Source: Xenopus tropicalis (lineage: Eukaryota > Chordata > Amphibia > Anura > Pipidae). Taken from it: DNA of 64,000 bases. This document shows positions 46,123-57,191 of the stretch, piece by piece; positions within the stretch are counted from its first letter, which is position 1, and each line of letters begins with the position of its first letter. The notes under the pieces are model-generated. The model did not search any database. It worked only from the letters and a program-made list of their open reading frames with translations, and was not told the origin of the DNA. The translations under genes were made by a program, and so were the position numbers. The stretch covers positions 36,437,701 to 36,501,700 of the forward strand of contig NC_030678.2 of assembly GCF_000004195.4 (NCBI RefSeq), given 5' to 3'.

Positions 46123-46865
46123 TTTTTTTTGCTCAACCTTTTTATTTTACTTTGTTCTGCTGATTTTAAATCGCACCCCTTATAACCTCTATAACAAGCA
46201 AATGTAATATGCTTTACTGATTCGTAGCTTTATGAAGTGCTTAATGAACTCTCCAGTTCTGTTATAGAACTTCAGTGATGCTAAAATGGTTCCTGATTGA
46301 TAATATATAATATGCAGATACTTCACATAATAAAATAACTGACGTGACCTATTTTATTGCCACTTTCCTCTTCAGTAAGCAAGGTATTAATCAGTAAATG
46401 TTTAAGGTTTAATCGCTCTGTTCTGTTTAACATTGTTTCACATATCTAAATTACTGTCTTGGCCTATAATAGCCAGAAAAAATATATGCAGAACTTAGTC
46501 ATTAAACTTCTGCTGGAAGAATAAAATAAATGAATGACTGGTTTCTTAATGATTATCTTAACATCTTCCATTAATAACGAAATATATTTCTACAAAACAT
46601 AAATGCACATTTTGATGTCTGCCAATGGCCTTAAATAATTGCCAACTTGCTTTTTCATATGACAGAAAGTATAGTGGTGCGGCTTTACGGACGTCAATTG
46701 TGCACCTGTTAAGAACATTTGTAGCTTTTGTATTGGGACTTGTTCATTAAAGGATTGTTTAATTAAGCAAAGGTGACTGTGATGGCTTGGAAATGATCCA
46801 AGTTTGCTATAATGTCAAAGTTCCTTTTCCTTGTCTGCTTCAGAGACACTGGGCTGCTGTGCATA
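46123..46865. other. No gene seen; MITE-free AT-rich DNA
   Basis: No repeat ends and no credible frame. Complex, non-repetitive AT-rich text; see findings on possible conserved non-coding DNA. Confidence 0.4.
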
Positions 46866-46867
46866 TA

Positions 46868-47048
46868 CAGGTATGGGATCCATTATCTGGAAACTCATTA
46901 TCCAGAAAGCTCCGAATTACAGGAAGGCCATCTCCTATAGACTCCATTATAAGCAAACAATTTAAATTATTAAAACTGATATTCCTTTTTCTCTGTTATC
47001 CAAAATAACCTGGGTTCTAAGCATTCTGGATAATAGATCCCATACCTA
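46868..47048. mobile_element. CAGGTATGGG MITE, internally deleted
   Basis: Begins CAGGTATGGGATCCATTATC after TA and ends gatcccatacctA before TA (47049-47050). At 181 bp it lacks the central block that follows ctctgt in full copies, joining directly to atccaaaataacctggg. Confidence 0.85.
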
Positions 47049-47050
47049 TA

Positions 47051-47501
47051 TGTAAATGTGAATGTTTATTGCCAATGTTATTGGAATAGTGAAACTGCCA
47101 TGGACAATATAGTTAACCTTGGTATTTCTTATAGTAAACATATAACATAAATACTGCCAGTGTATGAAAAAGTCAATAGAGTATTGCAGTAATGCAGTCA
47201 ATGAAGTACTGGCACCATGGCAATGGCCATTGTAACTTCAATTTACCATATGTTGAGCCTTGTTATGATCATTGTTCCATTACAAACTTTCTACCAGAAT
47301 CACTGCTTTAAGAGTTACATCTTTTTTTTAATAAAGTAACAGACTTTTCCTGATTTCCTGACTTTTTTTAAAGTCTATATTAAATCTTTAGTCTGGTTTG
47401 GTGGAAGAAACAACTGTACTCAAACAACATTAGGGTAGAATAATAAGAAAGAAGTGGAACTTGGAGAGATGTAGGAAAATCATCCTATTTTTAATTACCC
47501 C
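47051..47501. other. No gene seen
   Basis: Unassigned AT-rich DNA. Confidence 0.4.
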
Positions 47502-47504
47502 TTA

Positions 47505-47796
47505 AGGTCCCCATACACCCCACCTACGGGTGGGCGATATCAGGGAGCGTGTAGTTAAAAAAAATATTTTGATCGTATTGGCGGCAAGGGGCAGTCGGTT
47601 TGGGGACCGCATCAACGAGCCGATGCGGTCCCCGACCCGACTGAATTTTCTAACCTGGCTGATCGATCTGGCCAATTTCAGGCCAGATATCGGTTGGCCA
47701 GGCCCCTTGTTTCTGCCCCTACATGGGCAGATAAGCTGCCGAATCGGTTCAAGGGACCGATATCGGCAGCTACAATCTGCCCGTGTATGGGGACCT
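47505..47796. mobile_element. Harbinger-like MITE, complete
   Basis: AGGTCCCCATACACC at the left and GTGTATGGGGACCT at the right, flanked by TTA (47502-47504 and 47797-47799). The 3-bp TTA duplication fits PIF/Harbinger. Internal inverted repeats (accgcatcaacgagccgatgcggt-type and ccgatatcgg) make it strongly foldable. Reference copy for the four or five others in the window. Confidence 0.92.
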
Positions 47797-47799
47797 TTA

Positions 47800-49436
47800 C
47801 CCACATCTTTTATCTGTTCATAGGGCTCAGGTGACAAGGGGAACCAAATTTTTTATGTACACATTGCAGCTTCCATGTCATTTGATTTGTTACCTCCCCC
47901 TATGGTGGGAAACTAGAATAAAGCTGCCCTGCTACCACTGACACTGCACTCTGCTCCTTGTGCAATAAGGTTTACAATTTTTTTTAACCCTTAGTGTTCT
48001 TGCAGTTTTGTCCAGCCCCTTTGTATTTGGCCCATTATATGCATTGAGCTCAGTATAAAAAAGTTATAAAGGTCAACTAAGCTTGAAACGTGTTTAGACT
48101 CCTTTACTGTTGCCCCAGGTGCAAGTGCAAGAGCTCAAAGGAGCAATGTACTCTTTAGAGCCCATGCACTTCCCTGGTGTGCCTGGGGCAATTGCTTCTG
48201 CTTTGGTAGCTTTGGTAGCAACTTACTCTCAAAGGGATGTCCAAATGCCAACCCAGTCCGAGTGTCATGAAACCAGTCCTGCCAAATGCAGTGTTGTATT
48301 CACAGAAGAGGCGCAGGTCTGTGCATTGGAGTTCAAAGACCTGCTCCTGTAGAACTAAGCGTGGAACAGGTTGCAAAGTCCTGCACTGCACTTTGTAAAA
48401 AAGATCTGTTCTGATCAACAAATGTAATAGCGGCATTTTGTTGTCATTGTCAGGCTTCCATTATCTTTCTAAACCTGCTTACATTACATATGGCTACTGA
48501 TTGTAACAGGACAATATGCGGTATTCTCATATTCTTAATAAAGCTTTGATAAGAAAATAATAAAAATGACATTTGAATAAAAAAATCAAAAAAATATACA
48601 ACTGCACAAAAAAAGTTGTATGTTTTGCAGTTTCTTTTAAACATGAGCACGTTTTTTCCTCAGCCTTGAAAATATGTAAATTGGCCTCTCACATGTAAAA
48701 ATCCACTACATATTTACACTAAAATGAAATACAAGTGAGATACAAGTTGTTCTTGGTGTTTTTGTTTTATTTATTTTCTCAGACTAAAATTGTTTCTTAA
48801 TCTAAAATTCACAATTTTTAAATTGTTTTTGTAAATTTGCCACATAATGAGCCAGATTCAATTCAGTGAGAATGTTTATTACATGAAAACTCATGGGCGA
48901 GATTCAACTTTCAAATACCCTTCCTGTATGCACATCGCAGATATGCATGCCTCTCCATGTTTAAAAATATTTTTTTCATTTTTAGGCCACTTGGGTTCAT
49001 TTTCTTTGGACTGATAATGCAAATCATACTTTTATCTCTATGGTATCACCTTCTAGGTCACATGCTTTTTATTATAGAAGATGACTACTGATAAAAATGA
49101 GTCATTTTTGCCTTCATTCTCCCTTTTATTTTCCTTTCATTATGCAATACAGAATAGTTCTGCCAATAGAATGTTATGCCACCTTCGATTTACATTTAGC
49201 AAACAAGGAAAAATCATTTTTTGTGCATTTTCCGCTTTTTGTTAAATGTAAATCAAAGGTGACGTTTTTTTCACTGTTTCTTGTTGAATATTTCTGGTTT
49301 TAGAAAAGTAAAAGTTAGTGGGTGCATAAAATTGTATCATTTCTACTGTAATTACAGTGACAGAGAGGAGAAAATGTTCATAAATGCAACTGTGCGTCAC
49401 AATAGAAAACAGTTAGGAGTTACACAGTTATATCAT
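47800..49436. other. No gene seen; dispersed repeat fragment
   Basis: 48265-48425 resembles 9480-9670, including gcaggtctgtgca with agacctgct. An imperfect inverted pair, tgccaccttcgatttacattta (49168) with taaatgtaaatcaaaggtga (49243), spans about 95 bp. No gene seen. Confidence 0.45.
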
Positions 49437-49438
49437 TA

Positions 49439-50106
49439 CAGGTATGGGATCCGTTATCCGGAAACCCGATATCTAGAAAGCTCCGATTTATGGAAAGCCT
49501 GTCTCCCATAGACTCCATTTTAATCAAATAATTCAGATTCTTAAAAATGATTTCCTTTTTCTCTGTAATAATAAAACAGTGCCTTGTACTTGATCCCAAC
49601 TAAGATATAATTACCCCTTATTGGGGGCAGAACAGCCCTATTGGGTTTATTTAATGGTTAAATGATTCCTTTTTCTCTGTAATAATAAAACAGTACCTTG
49701 TACTTGATCCCAACTAAGATATAATTACCCCTTATTGGGGGCAGAACAGTCCTATTGGGTTTATTTAATGGTTAAATGATTCTCTTTTCTCTGTAATAAT
49801 AAAACAGTACCTGTACTTGATCCCAACTAAGATATAATTACCCCTTATTGGGGGCAGAACAGCCCTATTGGGTTTATTTAATGGTTAAATGATTCCTTTT
49901 TCTCTGTAATAATAAAACAGTACCTGTACTTGATCCCAACTAAGATATAATTAATTCTTATTGGAGTCAAAACAATCCTATTGGGTTTAATTAATGTTTT
50001 ATTGATTTTTTAGTAGACTTAAGGTATGAAGATCCATATTATGAAAAGATCCTTTATACAGAATACCCTTGGTCCCAAGCATTCTGGATAATGGGTCCTA
50101 TACCAG
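49439..50106. mobile_element. CAGGTATGGG MITE with internal amplification
   Basis: Starts CAGGTATGGGATCCG after TA and ends tataccag before TA (50107-50108). At 668 bp it is twice the usual length because an internal segment is present four times in tandem (49549-50000). Confidence 0.93.
49549..50003 (+). repeat. Fourfold tandem repeat, about 114-bp unit
   Basis: Units start at 49549, 49664, 49778 and 49891, each running from tttctctgtaataataaaac through cccaactaagatataatta to gggtttatttaatggttaaa. The first three share the derived ttgggggcagaacag, absent from the fourth, so the amplified unit mutated before or during expansion. Confidence 0.93.
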
Positions 50107-50197
50107 TATTATCAAAACAACAATGGGCTCATTCAACAAAGTCAACATTTTTCCATGATTCAAATTTATTTGAGCAAAAACTTTCAAATTTGAATTA

Positions 50198-51309
50198 CCG
50201 TATTTTCCGGTGTATAAGACGACTTTTTAACCCAGACAAATCTGGGTTAAAGTCGGGGGTTGTCTTATACGCCGGGTACTTGCTTGCAGGGCCCCCCAGC
50301 ATCCTCCACCACCCCTCCCGCTCGCCTGATTCATCCGGCTTTAAAGGGAACGGCTTTATCCACCACCCCTCCTGCTCGCCTGCTGTTTCCTCCGGCTGCT
50401 TAGGTTGCGCCTCGTGCGCGCTGACGTGACGCGTATGCACAGGGCGCAACCAATTAACCGCTGACCACCAATGAGCCTGTAACGCTTTAAAGGGGTCAGC
50501 GGTTAATTTTATTGGTTGCGCCCTGTGCATACGCGTCACGTCAGCACGCACGGGGCGCAACCTAAGCAGTCGGAGGAAGCAGCAGGCAATCGGGAAGCGT
50601 GGTGGATGAAGCCATTACGTTTAAAGCCGGAGGAAACAGCCGGACGCAGCAGGGGTGGTGGAGGACACTTGGGGGAGCTGAAGTATGTGGGGGAGGATGT
50701 GGGGAGCTGAAGTATGTGGGGGAGGATGTGGGGAGCTGAAGTATGTGGGGGAGGATGTGGGGAGCTGAAGTATGTGGGGGAGGATGTGGGGAGCTGAAGT
50801 ATGTGGGGGAGGATGTGGGGAGCTGAAGTATGTGGGGGAGGATGTGGGGAGCTGAAGTATGTGGGGGAGGATGTGGGGAGCTGAAGTATGTGGGGAGGAT
50901 GTGGGGAGCTGAAGTATGTGGGGGAGGATGTGGGGAGCTTAAGTGTTGGGGGGAGCTGAAGTATGTGGGGGAGGATGTGGGGGAGCTGAAGTATGTGGGG
51001 GAGGATGTTGGGGGGAGCTGAAGTATGTGGGGGAGGATGTTGGGGGGAGCTGAAGTATGTGGGGGAGGATGTTGGGAGGAGCTAAAGTATATGGGGGAGC
51101 ATGTTGGGGAGGATGCTAGGGGGAGCTGGATGATGTTGGGGAGGATGCTAGAGGAGCTGGATGATTTTGGGGAGGACGCTAGGGGTAGCTGGATGATGTT
51201 GGGGAGGACGAGCTTTAGGATGCTGCGGGGGGGAGATTGAGGATATTTTAACTGCAAAAGTTGGGGGTCGTCTTATACGCCCAGTCGTCTTATACGCCGG
51301 AAAATACGG
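50198..51309. mobile_element. CCGTATTTT-type element with minisatellite
   Basis: Perfect ends CCGTATTTTCCGG and CCGGAAAATACGG between TA dinucleotides (50196-50197, 51310-51311). Subterminal tgtataagacgac and gtcgtcttatacgcc follow. Inside are a long inverted repeat (ggttgcgcc...cgcgtatgcacagggcgcaacc with its mate at 50514-50564) and a 30-bp minisatellite. It is a second, longer member of the family at 4855-5628. Confidence 0.88.
50676..51235 (+). repeat. 30-bp minisatellite in the CCGTATTTT element
   Basis: Unit gagctgaagtatgtggggga followed by ggatgtgggg, at least seven nearly perfect copies from 50676, then progressively variant copies (gatgttggggg, gatgctaggg) toward 51235. The G-rich strand makes a spurious 231-residue Pro/Ser-rich frame on the other strand. 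Confidence 0.95.
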
Positions 51310-51600
51310 TATGTTTTTTCAAAACTCAAATGTTTATAAAAATATTTATAAAGCACAAAAAAATTAATAATTTTCCTTTGCAAAATTTTGCGTTTTTTTA
51401 AACCCATGTAAAATGTCAAGAAGAAAACTAAGCTGATGCATTTAAGTTTTTTTTCATGGTTTTGTTTGATTGAATTTTTTATATTCAATTTTTTATATAT
51501 CAATAAGCAACAATTCAGTTTAGTAAAAATTCAAGTTTATTCGAATTGAAAAAAAAACCCCTCTAAAATTCACAAATTTGAAAACTGATAAATAAGCCTC

Positions 51601-52346
51601 CAAAAGTTATATTCCACCATGTAATATCAATAACTATTGCATATTAATTAGAGAAACAGCAAGTCTTGCATTTTATTCCAATATGCCCGACTAAAACTAA
51701 AAATAAACTTGTCAATTTTTGTAAAATCAAAAGAATCAAAAGAAAACAAAACATTCTTTTTTGATAAATAGCCAGTATTCAGATGGATTTAGATAGACTC
51801 CCCGGTTCTGTCTGTAATAGATCTACTCCTTGTCATAACATAGACCTGTGGTGCTCTGGTTATCTTTATTGAATGTGTTATGATGATAAATGGAAGCACT
51901 TGTCTATGTAACATTGTGTAATATTTCTTAGCAAAATGCATACACTTTTTTTTATAAGTAAGGCAATTTAATAGGCAATTTTTAGCTAGCACCTCTTCAG
52001 CATATTTGCACTAAGATTCATTGCACCCGTCTGTTCATATGAATAGTGCCCAAGTATTGATACAAGGGAACCCTGGAGCTACCACAACACGAATGTAAAG
52101 CAATGACGCAATCCCCACTCAGTTTTGAGTGTATCCAATTCCCAAAAGCACAAGTACAACAGAATGCTTTTTAGTGCAGTGGATGCAATTGCAGTGGGAA
52201 CTATTGCACTGGAATTATGGGGGAAAGAGGCAGCATTGTGGGTACAAAAAATGGTGAGTTGCATCTGAAAATACACTTTGCAAACAAGGTTGCAGTCTTC
52301 AATAATGTATATAAATAATATATATATATGCTATTAGCATACATAG
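51601..52346. other. No gene seen; old dispersed repeat
   Basis: 52015-52305 matches 41340-41660 in word order. The rest is unassigned. (TA)n occurs at 52303-52329. Confidence 0.45.
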
Positions 52347-53347
52347 GGCCTGATTCACTAAAGGGCGATAAAAATTATCGCACGCTTTTTCGCGTTAAAA
52401 AACGCAAAATAACTTGCGCGCGATTCACCATAGTATTATCGCGTGTGAAAAATCGCCATTTTCGCATGGGGTATTTCTCGCACTAGTTTTACCGTTTTGC
52501 GTTAATTTCCGCACTGAAAAGAATACGATCGCATGATTCACTATAACTTTTGCGCGCTAAATATCGCATTCGGCTATACGAAAATTAACACCTACTACAG
52601 GCAGGCGAAAAATTATACAAAAGTACAGTAAATGATTTTTTGCAATAAAATATGGACTTACAGTGTTATTTATTTAAGTATGTGTTTCCCCTAGAGTGAC
52701 GCAGCCGCCAGTTTGCAGCGAAATGTTCATTTTTAATACAGTAATTTTCCGCAAGTATTGGCGTGTATGGCTAACATGGCGTGCGTTCATTTGCGCAACT
52801 ATTTCTATTTGGCTACAAGTGATGAAATGTTTCGCCAGGCATGGATTCGCAGCGAATTTTTGGACGTGCGTTGAATTTTTTCATGGCGGATTTTTTCATG
52901 CGTTTCGCAAAACAATCCGCCAATGGCAAAACGCATGAAAAAATTCGCCACGCAAAAATTCACCGCACATCCACAAATTGATACAAGTGTCAAAAAATAA
53001 TAGTCATGGGCAACAATTTTTTTGCCCGCACAACATTTTTGCCGTTTCGGGGATCTTTCGAAAGATTTGCTAATTTTTCACTAAAGAAACCAGAACACAT
53101 TTGCTCATCACTAGTGGCTACTATTTATAAGCATCTACTATTTATATGTGGCTAATATTTATATACACCATTTTTATGCTTCGACAATTTTTATACACTA
53201 TTTCTATGCTACCATTCATATTCGGTGATTATTTGCGTAATTTAGCGCATGTACAGGCAAATACCGCATTGAAATAGTCTTTCGCGAGTTAAATAACGCT
53301 TGCAATATCGCGCGTAAAAAGGCGCGAGTATGCTTATAGTGAATCGT
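52347..53347. mobile_element. CpG-bearing MITE with GATTCACTA motifs, interrupted
   Basis: Starts gggcctgattcactaaaggg and is packed with cgcg/tatcgc words, gattcac motifs and an inverted counterpart near 53335 (tagtgaatcgtgcgaaaaat). The hAT-like MITE at 52817-53113 splits it. A true right terminus matching the left was not found. Confidence 0.5.
52817..53113. mobile_element. hAT-like MITE nested in 52347-53347
   Basis: Starts aagtgatgaaatgtttcgcc and ends atttgctcatcacta. Flanks ttggctac (52809-52816) and gtggctac (53114-53121) agree at seven of eight bases. Confidence 0.85.
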
Positions 53348-53349
53348 GC

Positions 53350-53598
53350 GAAAAATCGCCAAAATTAAGTCGCTTCAAAATGGGCGTGGGTGCGTCAAAT
53401 TGGGCGCGGTTTCGTAAATAAGGGCACGTCGTGTAAAAAAAAGCATGGTCGCGTCAAAAAAGCGTGGGCGACAAAAAATAGACACGGGCGACAAAAAAGA
53501 TGTGGGCAACAAAAAAAATTGTGCGACAAATGCGTTTCGCAAATTTTCTTGCTGTTTAGCGCATTTTATGGCGAAACGGGACATATTCGCTCATCACT
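53350..53598. mobile_element. hAT-like MITE, right part only
   Basis: Ends ggacatattcgctcatcacta and has the gggcgacaaaaaa tandem interior of the family, but no left terminus. It abuts the preceding element. Confidence 0.7.
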
Positions 53599-54513
53599 AT
53601 ATGGTTAATTTCACATGGTACATAGCTTGTTTTCTGTGCAAACCAAATATAGAGACTTATATTGAGACTTTGAAGACAGAAGAGTAACAAAATAATAAAA
53701 ATTACCAGCATACAAGCTTTAACTCCCTTCGGAGTGGTGACAAGTGCAATCCTTTTGCTTTATGTATGTTTATGGAAGAGTCAAATTAACACTGTTCTTT
53801 AATTCACACCAGTCACACTGTCCCGAGCAAGTACTGCTAAATGCTAACCTAATTTAATTATAACTGACTAACAATAAGATACTTTGAAGGCAACGATAAA
53901 TATTGTAGAAATGAAATGTCACAGACAATGTTAGAATTGGTTCATCTACAGTCAGCTCTGGGATGCTGTAATGAAAAGCATATGTCTTCTTCTTTCATGT
54001 AATTCCAAGTGTCACATTCTTGTGTCTCCTACAGTACAAATGCCCTCAAAACCTTACTGTTCTTACACAAGTCTAAAGACACAATAGAAAAATGAATGAT
54101 CACCACACTCCTAAATGTGGTGAGAATCATCCCGTCTGTTTATTATGCATTTTAAGAAGATGTGATTTATTTGTGTGTTGTGTGCCAAAAACAACTGTCA
54201 GTTGCTCTCCTTTAGACATGTCTTTCATTTTATTATGTTAGCTATCAACAGCAAGCGTTTAGACATGAAACATATTGTTTTAAACATATCTAACACTAAT
54301 AAGGTCAGACAATGCTCTGATATTATATTCCCTGGGAAAAGCAAGTTGATACAGCTTTTGCTTCTCTGGGTTTGGACGGCATTGAAAATATTTCAAAGTT
54401 CTAGAAAATCATGACGTTTTTTTTTTAAGTTTTCTAAATACATTCCAGATAGATAGTACGGCCTGGGGAACAGAAAAGACTGCTAGAAAGTGTAATGCCA
54501 CCCTGCTTATGGC
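53599..54513. other. No gene seen
   Basis: MITE-free, unassigned DNA. Confidence 0.4.
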
Positions 54514-54516
54514 TTA

Positions 54517-54603
54517 AGGTGGCTGTACATTACTGCATCATCTTCCACACATTAGCTGTGGGCTGAATGGACAGATACTGTGTGATATATGGTATGGGCA
54601 CCT
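54517..54603. mobile_element. Harbinger-like MITE, 87-bp remnant
   Basis: Begins aggtggctgtacattac and ends gatatatggtatgggcacct, weak inverted ends of the family; TTA at the left, TTC at the right. Confidence 0.4.
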
Positions 54604-55387
54604 TTCTATTATTCCATTTGTTGAGGCCAACAACTTGATCAACACTACAGGAGGAGCTGTGGCTTCTTTTCACATCCTACTTTGAGGCCCCCTACTAACT
54701 GGCAGATTTACTGCTTTGGCAGAAAACATTATGCAACATGTCATATCTGATACCCACAATACAAAAATATTGGTCTAGATTAGCTCTTCTTCAATGTTAA
54801 TAAATACTCCCCTATGTGTGGGACAAACCTGAATCATTGGTATTGTGAGAGACTGGGTCCCTGGTACTTTTTAGCACAGTGCCTCCACCTAGCGGGATCC
54901 AGGAACGCTCCTACAGATGGCGCCACTAGGAACAATAATAATACACACAGTCTTTGATAAACTCAATAACTGTTTATCTTAAATGAAAGGGGAAACATAC
55001 AGGTATATGAAACACTCCAAGCATAATGGCAATAAGGGTCTCAATAACTTACTTTGTCAGCACAATCTATATCACTAACGAAAGGAATAAAGTGTTTTAA
55101 TGTAGCCCCCAAAACACAGTCTCTGTAACCTTTAAGTGCTCCTTTAGCACACTGTCACTTTAAAAGTTAATACTCTGTCCAAAGTCTTTTGAGGTGCTTT
55201 ACATGGAATCTTTAGGCAAGTCCAGCACTTACAGATGTGAGTGTGACTACCAGCCCCTTTAGATGCTCAGATTGGGATCCCCCTGCAGGTGGTTTTTTTT
55301 CCATTTTGGATTCATCCCAGGATCTTTCTCTCTCCAGGCACAGGATATACCCGTCTGGTACCAGCCTTTTCCAAAGGACTTCTTCTG
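54604..55387. other. No gene seen; possible old retroelement
   Basis: The tone of 54845-55260 (tgagagactgggtccctgg; agatggcgccactagg) recalls LTR-adjacent text, but no paired LTR, primer site or frame supports it. Confidence 0.3.
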
Positions 55388-55600
55388 GTAGGGTTGCCAC
55401 CTTTGCCGGGTTATAAACCAAATCAAAGGGGGCATATGGGATGACGTTGGCGGCGTGCAGTCATCATGCAAAGCACCATTGTGTCCGGCGGATAAACTAA
55501 CTCTGCCCCCAATGACATCACGTTTCCAGAAATGTCATCACACAATGACTTCATGTGATGACGTTTTCGGCAACGTGATATCATTGGGGGCAGAGGGTTT
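55388..55600. mobile_element. MITE-like palindrome with TAGGGTTGCCACC end
   Basis: The left end is gtagggttgccacctttgcc. 55501-55524 and 55572-55595 are 24-bp inverted arms (ctctgcccccaatgacatca and its mate) with inner inverted gtcatcacac/gtgatgac. The right terminus is not resolved. Confidence 0.55.
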
Positions 55601-56610
55601 TCAACATCCAAAAAGACGGGCAAAAGGTTTTGACCCAGACAGGACCTTGAACAACCAGTCTGTCAAAACCACACAGGCGATCCATTGCAAGAGGATGGTA
55701 AGTGTGGGGACCCAGCACTAAGTCTACTTTAAAAAGCATTGAAAGACAGACCTTAAAATACTGCAGCCAATCTTTTCCCAATCCCCAAATGGCCAATGCC
55801 AAAACTAATTACAAAAAAAAATATTAGCACAAAAAGGCTGTGGAGAGACATTGGGGCAGATTATCTGCCATCAAATAATTACTATATTTTCAAGTTCCAT
55901 ATATAGGGTTCCTTTAGCACTACATGCCCATGTGATGGAACATTGAGTCTCAAAATATATCTTTTTCAGGTATAATGATACAAAAATACACTTTGCATTA
56001 TAAAGTACTGAAAACTGGGTTAATAAAAGCTGAATTATGCTCAAGAAAAAAAGCAAATCTATTTTAATACTCATGCTATATAGAAAATTCTGTTTGCTGT
56101 TCAGAGAAGCATATGCACATTCTTCACCTTGCAGTGAAGCCATCGCTGCTGCCCTAAAGAACTTCAGTTGCCGCTCAGCCTCAACAGTAACAATTCACAC
56201 GGTGAATAAAAATTAATTCACGTTTTACACAGACTCTCTGTTACCATAATCCAATCCTTTTTTTGTGTGGCATAGTTTTTGAAAACAATTATCCTATTAA
56301 AACGGCTGCTAGAAACTGTTTAGGAGCTTTATACAGAACTTCCTCACCAGAGCAATCATCTAATACTAATATGAATAAACACAAATATGACATTAAATTA
56401 GAATGTCTATTCAGAATTACCTTTGCCAAAACGTTTTTGCTAACAATAGTAGACTAGTGCATGTTTCTCACTTCAGTCTGCTCAGTGTCTAACTACACAC
56501 TGAAAGGGAAGATAGACATGGAAAACATTGTTATAGTCAATAGAAATGTGTTGGAATAGAATTAGACATACCTTTTAGTGAATTCAAAGTTAAAAATAAA
56601 TCATCATTGA
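55601..56610. other. No gene seen
   Basis: Unassigned DNA without repeat ends. Confidence 0.4.
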
Positions 56611-56611
56611 A

Positions 56612-57189
56612 CAGGTATGGGATCCATGATCCAGAAACCCATTAACCATAAAGTTTCAAATTATGGGAAGGCCATATCGCATAGATGCCATTTTAATCAG
56701 ATAATTCTCAATTTTAAAAATTGTTTTACTTTTCTTTGTAATAATAAAACAGTAGCTTGTACTTGATCCAAACTAAGATATAACTAATCCTTATTGGCGG
56801 TAAAACAACCCTATCGGGTTTGTTTAATGTTGAAATAATTTTTTTTGTAGGCTTAAGGTAGGAGATGAGCTATGAGCGAATCTGTCCCGTTTTGCTTCGG
56901 CGAAAATTTAGCAAAACGGCAAAAATGTCACACGTCAAAAAAAAAATTGTCACATGCGTCATTATTTTGTCCCACGCATCAATTGTTTGACATGGGCGGC
57001 AATTTTTGGACAGGGGTGAAATTTTTTGTCATGCAGCTAATTTTGACGCCTGTTTCGCGTAACAATCTGCCAATGGTGAAATTCGCGCAAATTCATGCCT
57101 GGCGAATAATTTTGCCCATTACTATAGGAGATACCTTAACTGGAAAACCCCAGGTCCCATTCATTCTAAAATAAAAGGTCCTATACCTG
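56612..57189. mobile_element. CAGGTATGGG MITE, interrupted
   Basis: Begins CAGGTATGGGATCCATGATCC and ends ggtcctatacctg before TA. It contains the family block with ttctttgtaataataaaaca. The left TA has mutated. It was split by the hAT-like MITE at 56867-57124. Confidence 0.88.
56867..57124. mobile_element. hAT-like MITE nested, 8-bp duplication
   Basis: Begins gagctatgagcgaatctgtc and ends attttgcccattacta. TAGGAGAT is duplicated perfectly at 56859-56866 and 57125-57132. Removing it restores continuous CAGGTATGGG MITE text (ttaaggtaggagatacc). Confidence 0.93.
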
Positions 57190-57191
57190 TA

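Larger units (their letters stand above)
50125..51600. mobile_element. AT-rich MITE, interrupted
   Basis: Left arm gggctcattcaacaaagtca to 50195; right arm from 51312 to gataaataagcctcc. The arms are inverted, AT-rich and related to the ATTTATCAA group. The 1.1-kb insert at 50198-51309 separates them. Confidence 0.6.

Noticed and set aside
50562..51257. 231-residue minus-strand frame, the longest in the window, rich in Pro, Ser and His
   Set aside because: It is the translation of the 30-bp minisatellite (length divisible by three keeps it open) inside a transposon. No domain or conserved motif is present.
54845..55260. LTR/primer-site region suggested by agatggcgccactagg
   Set aside because: Only a short resemblance to a tRNA-primer site; no paired LTR ends or coding remnants nearby.
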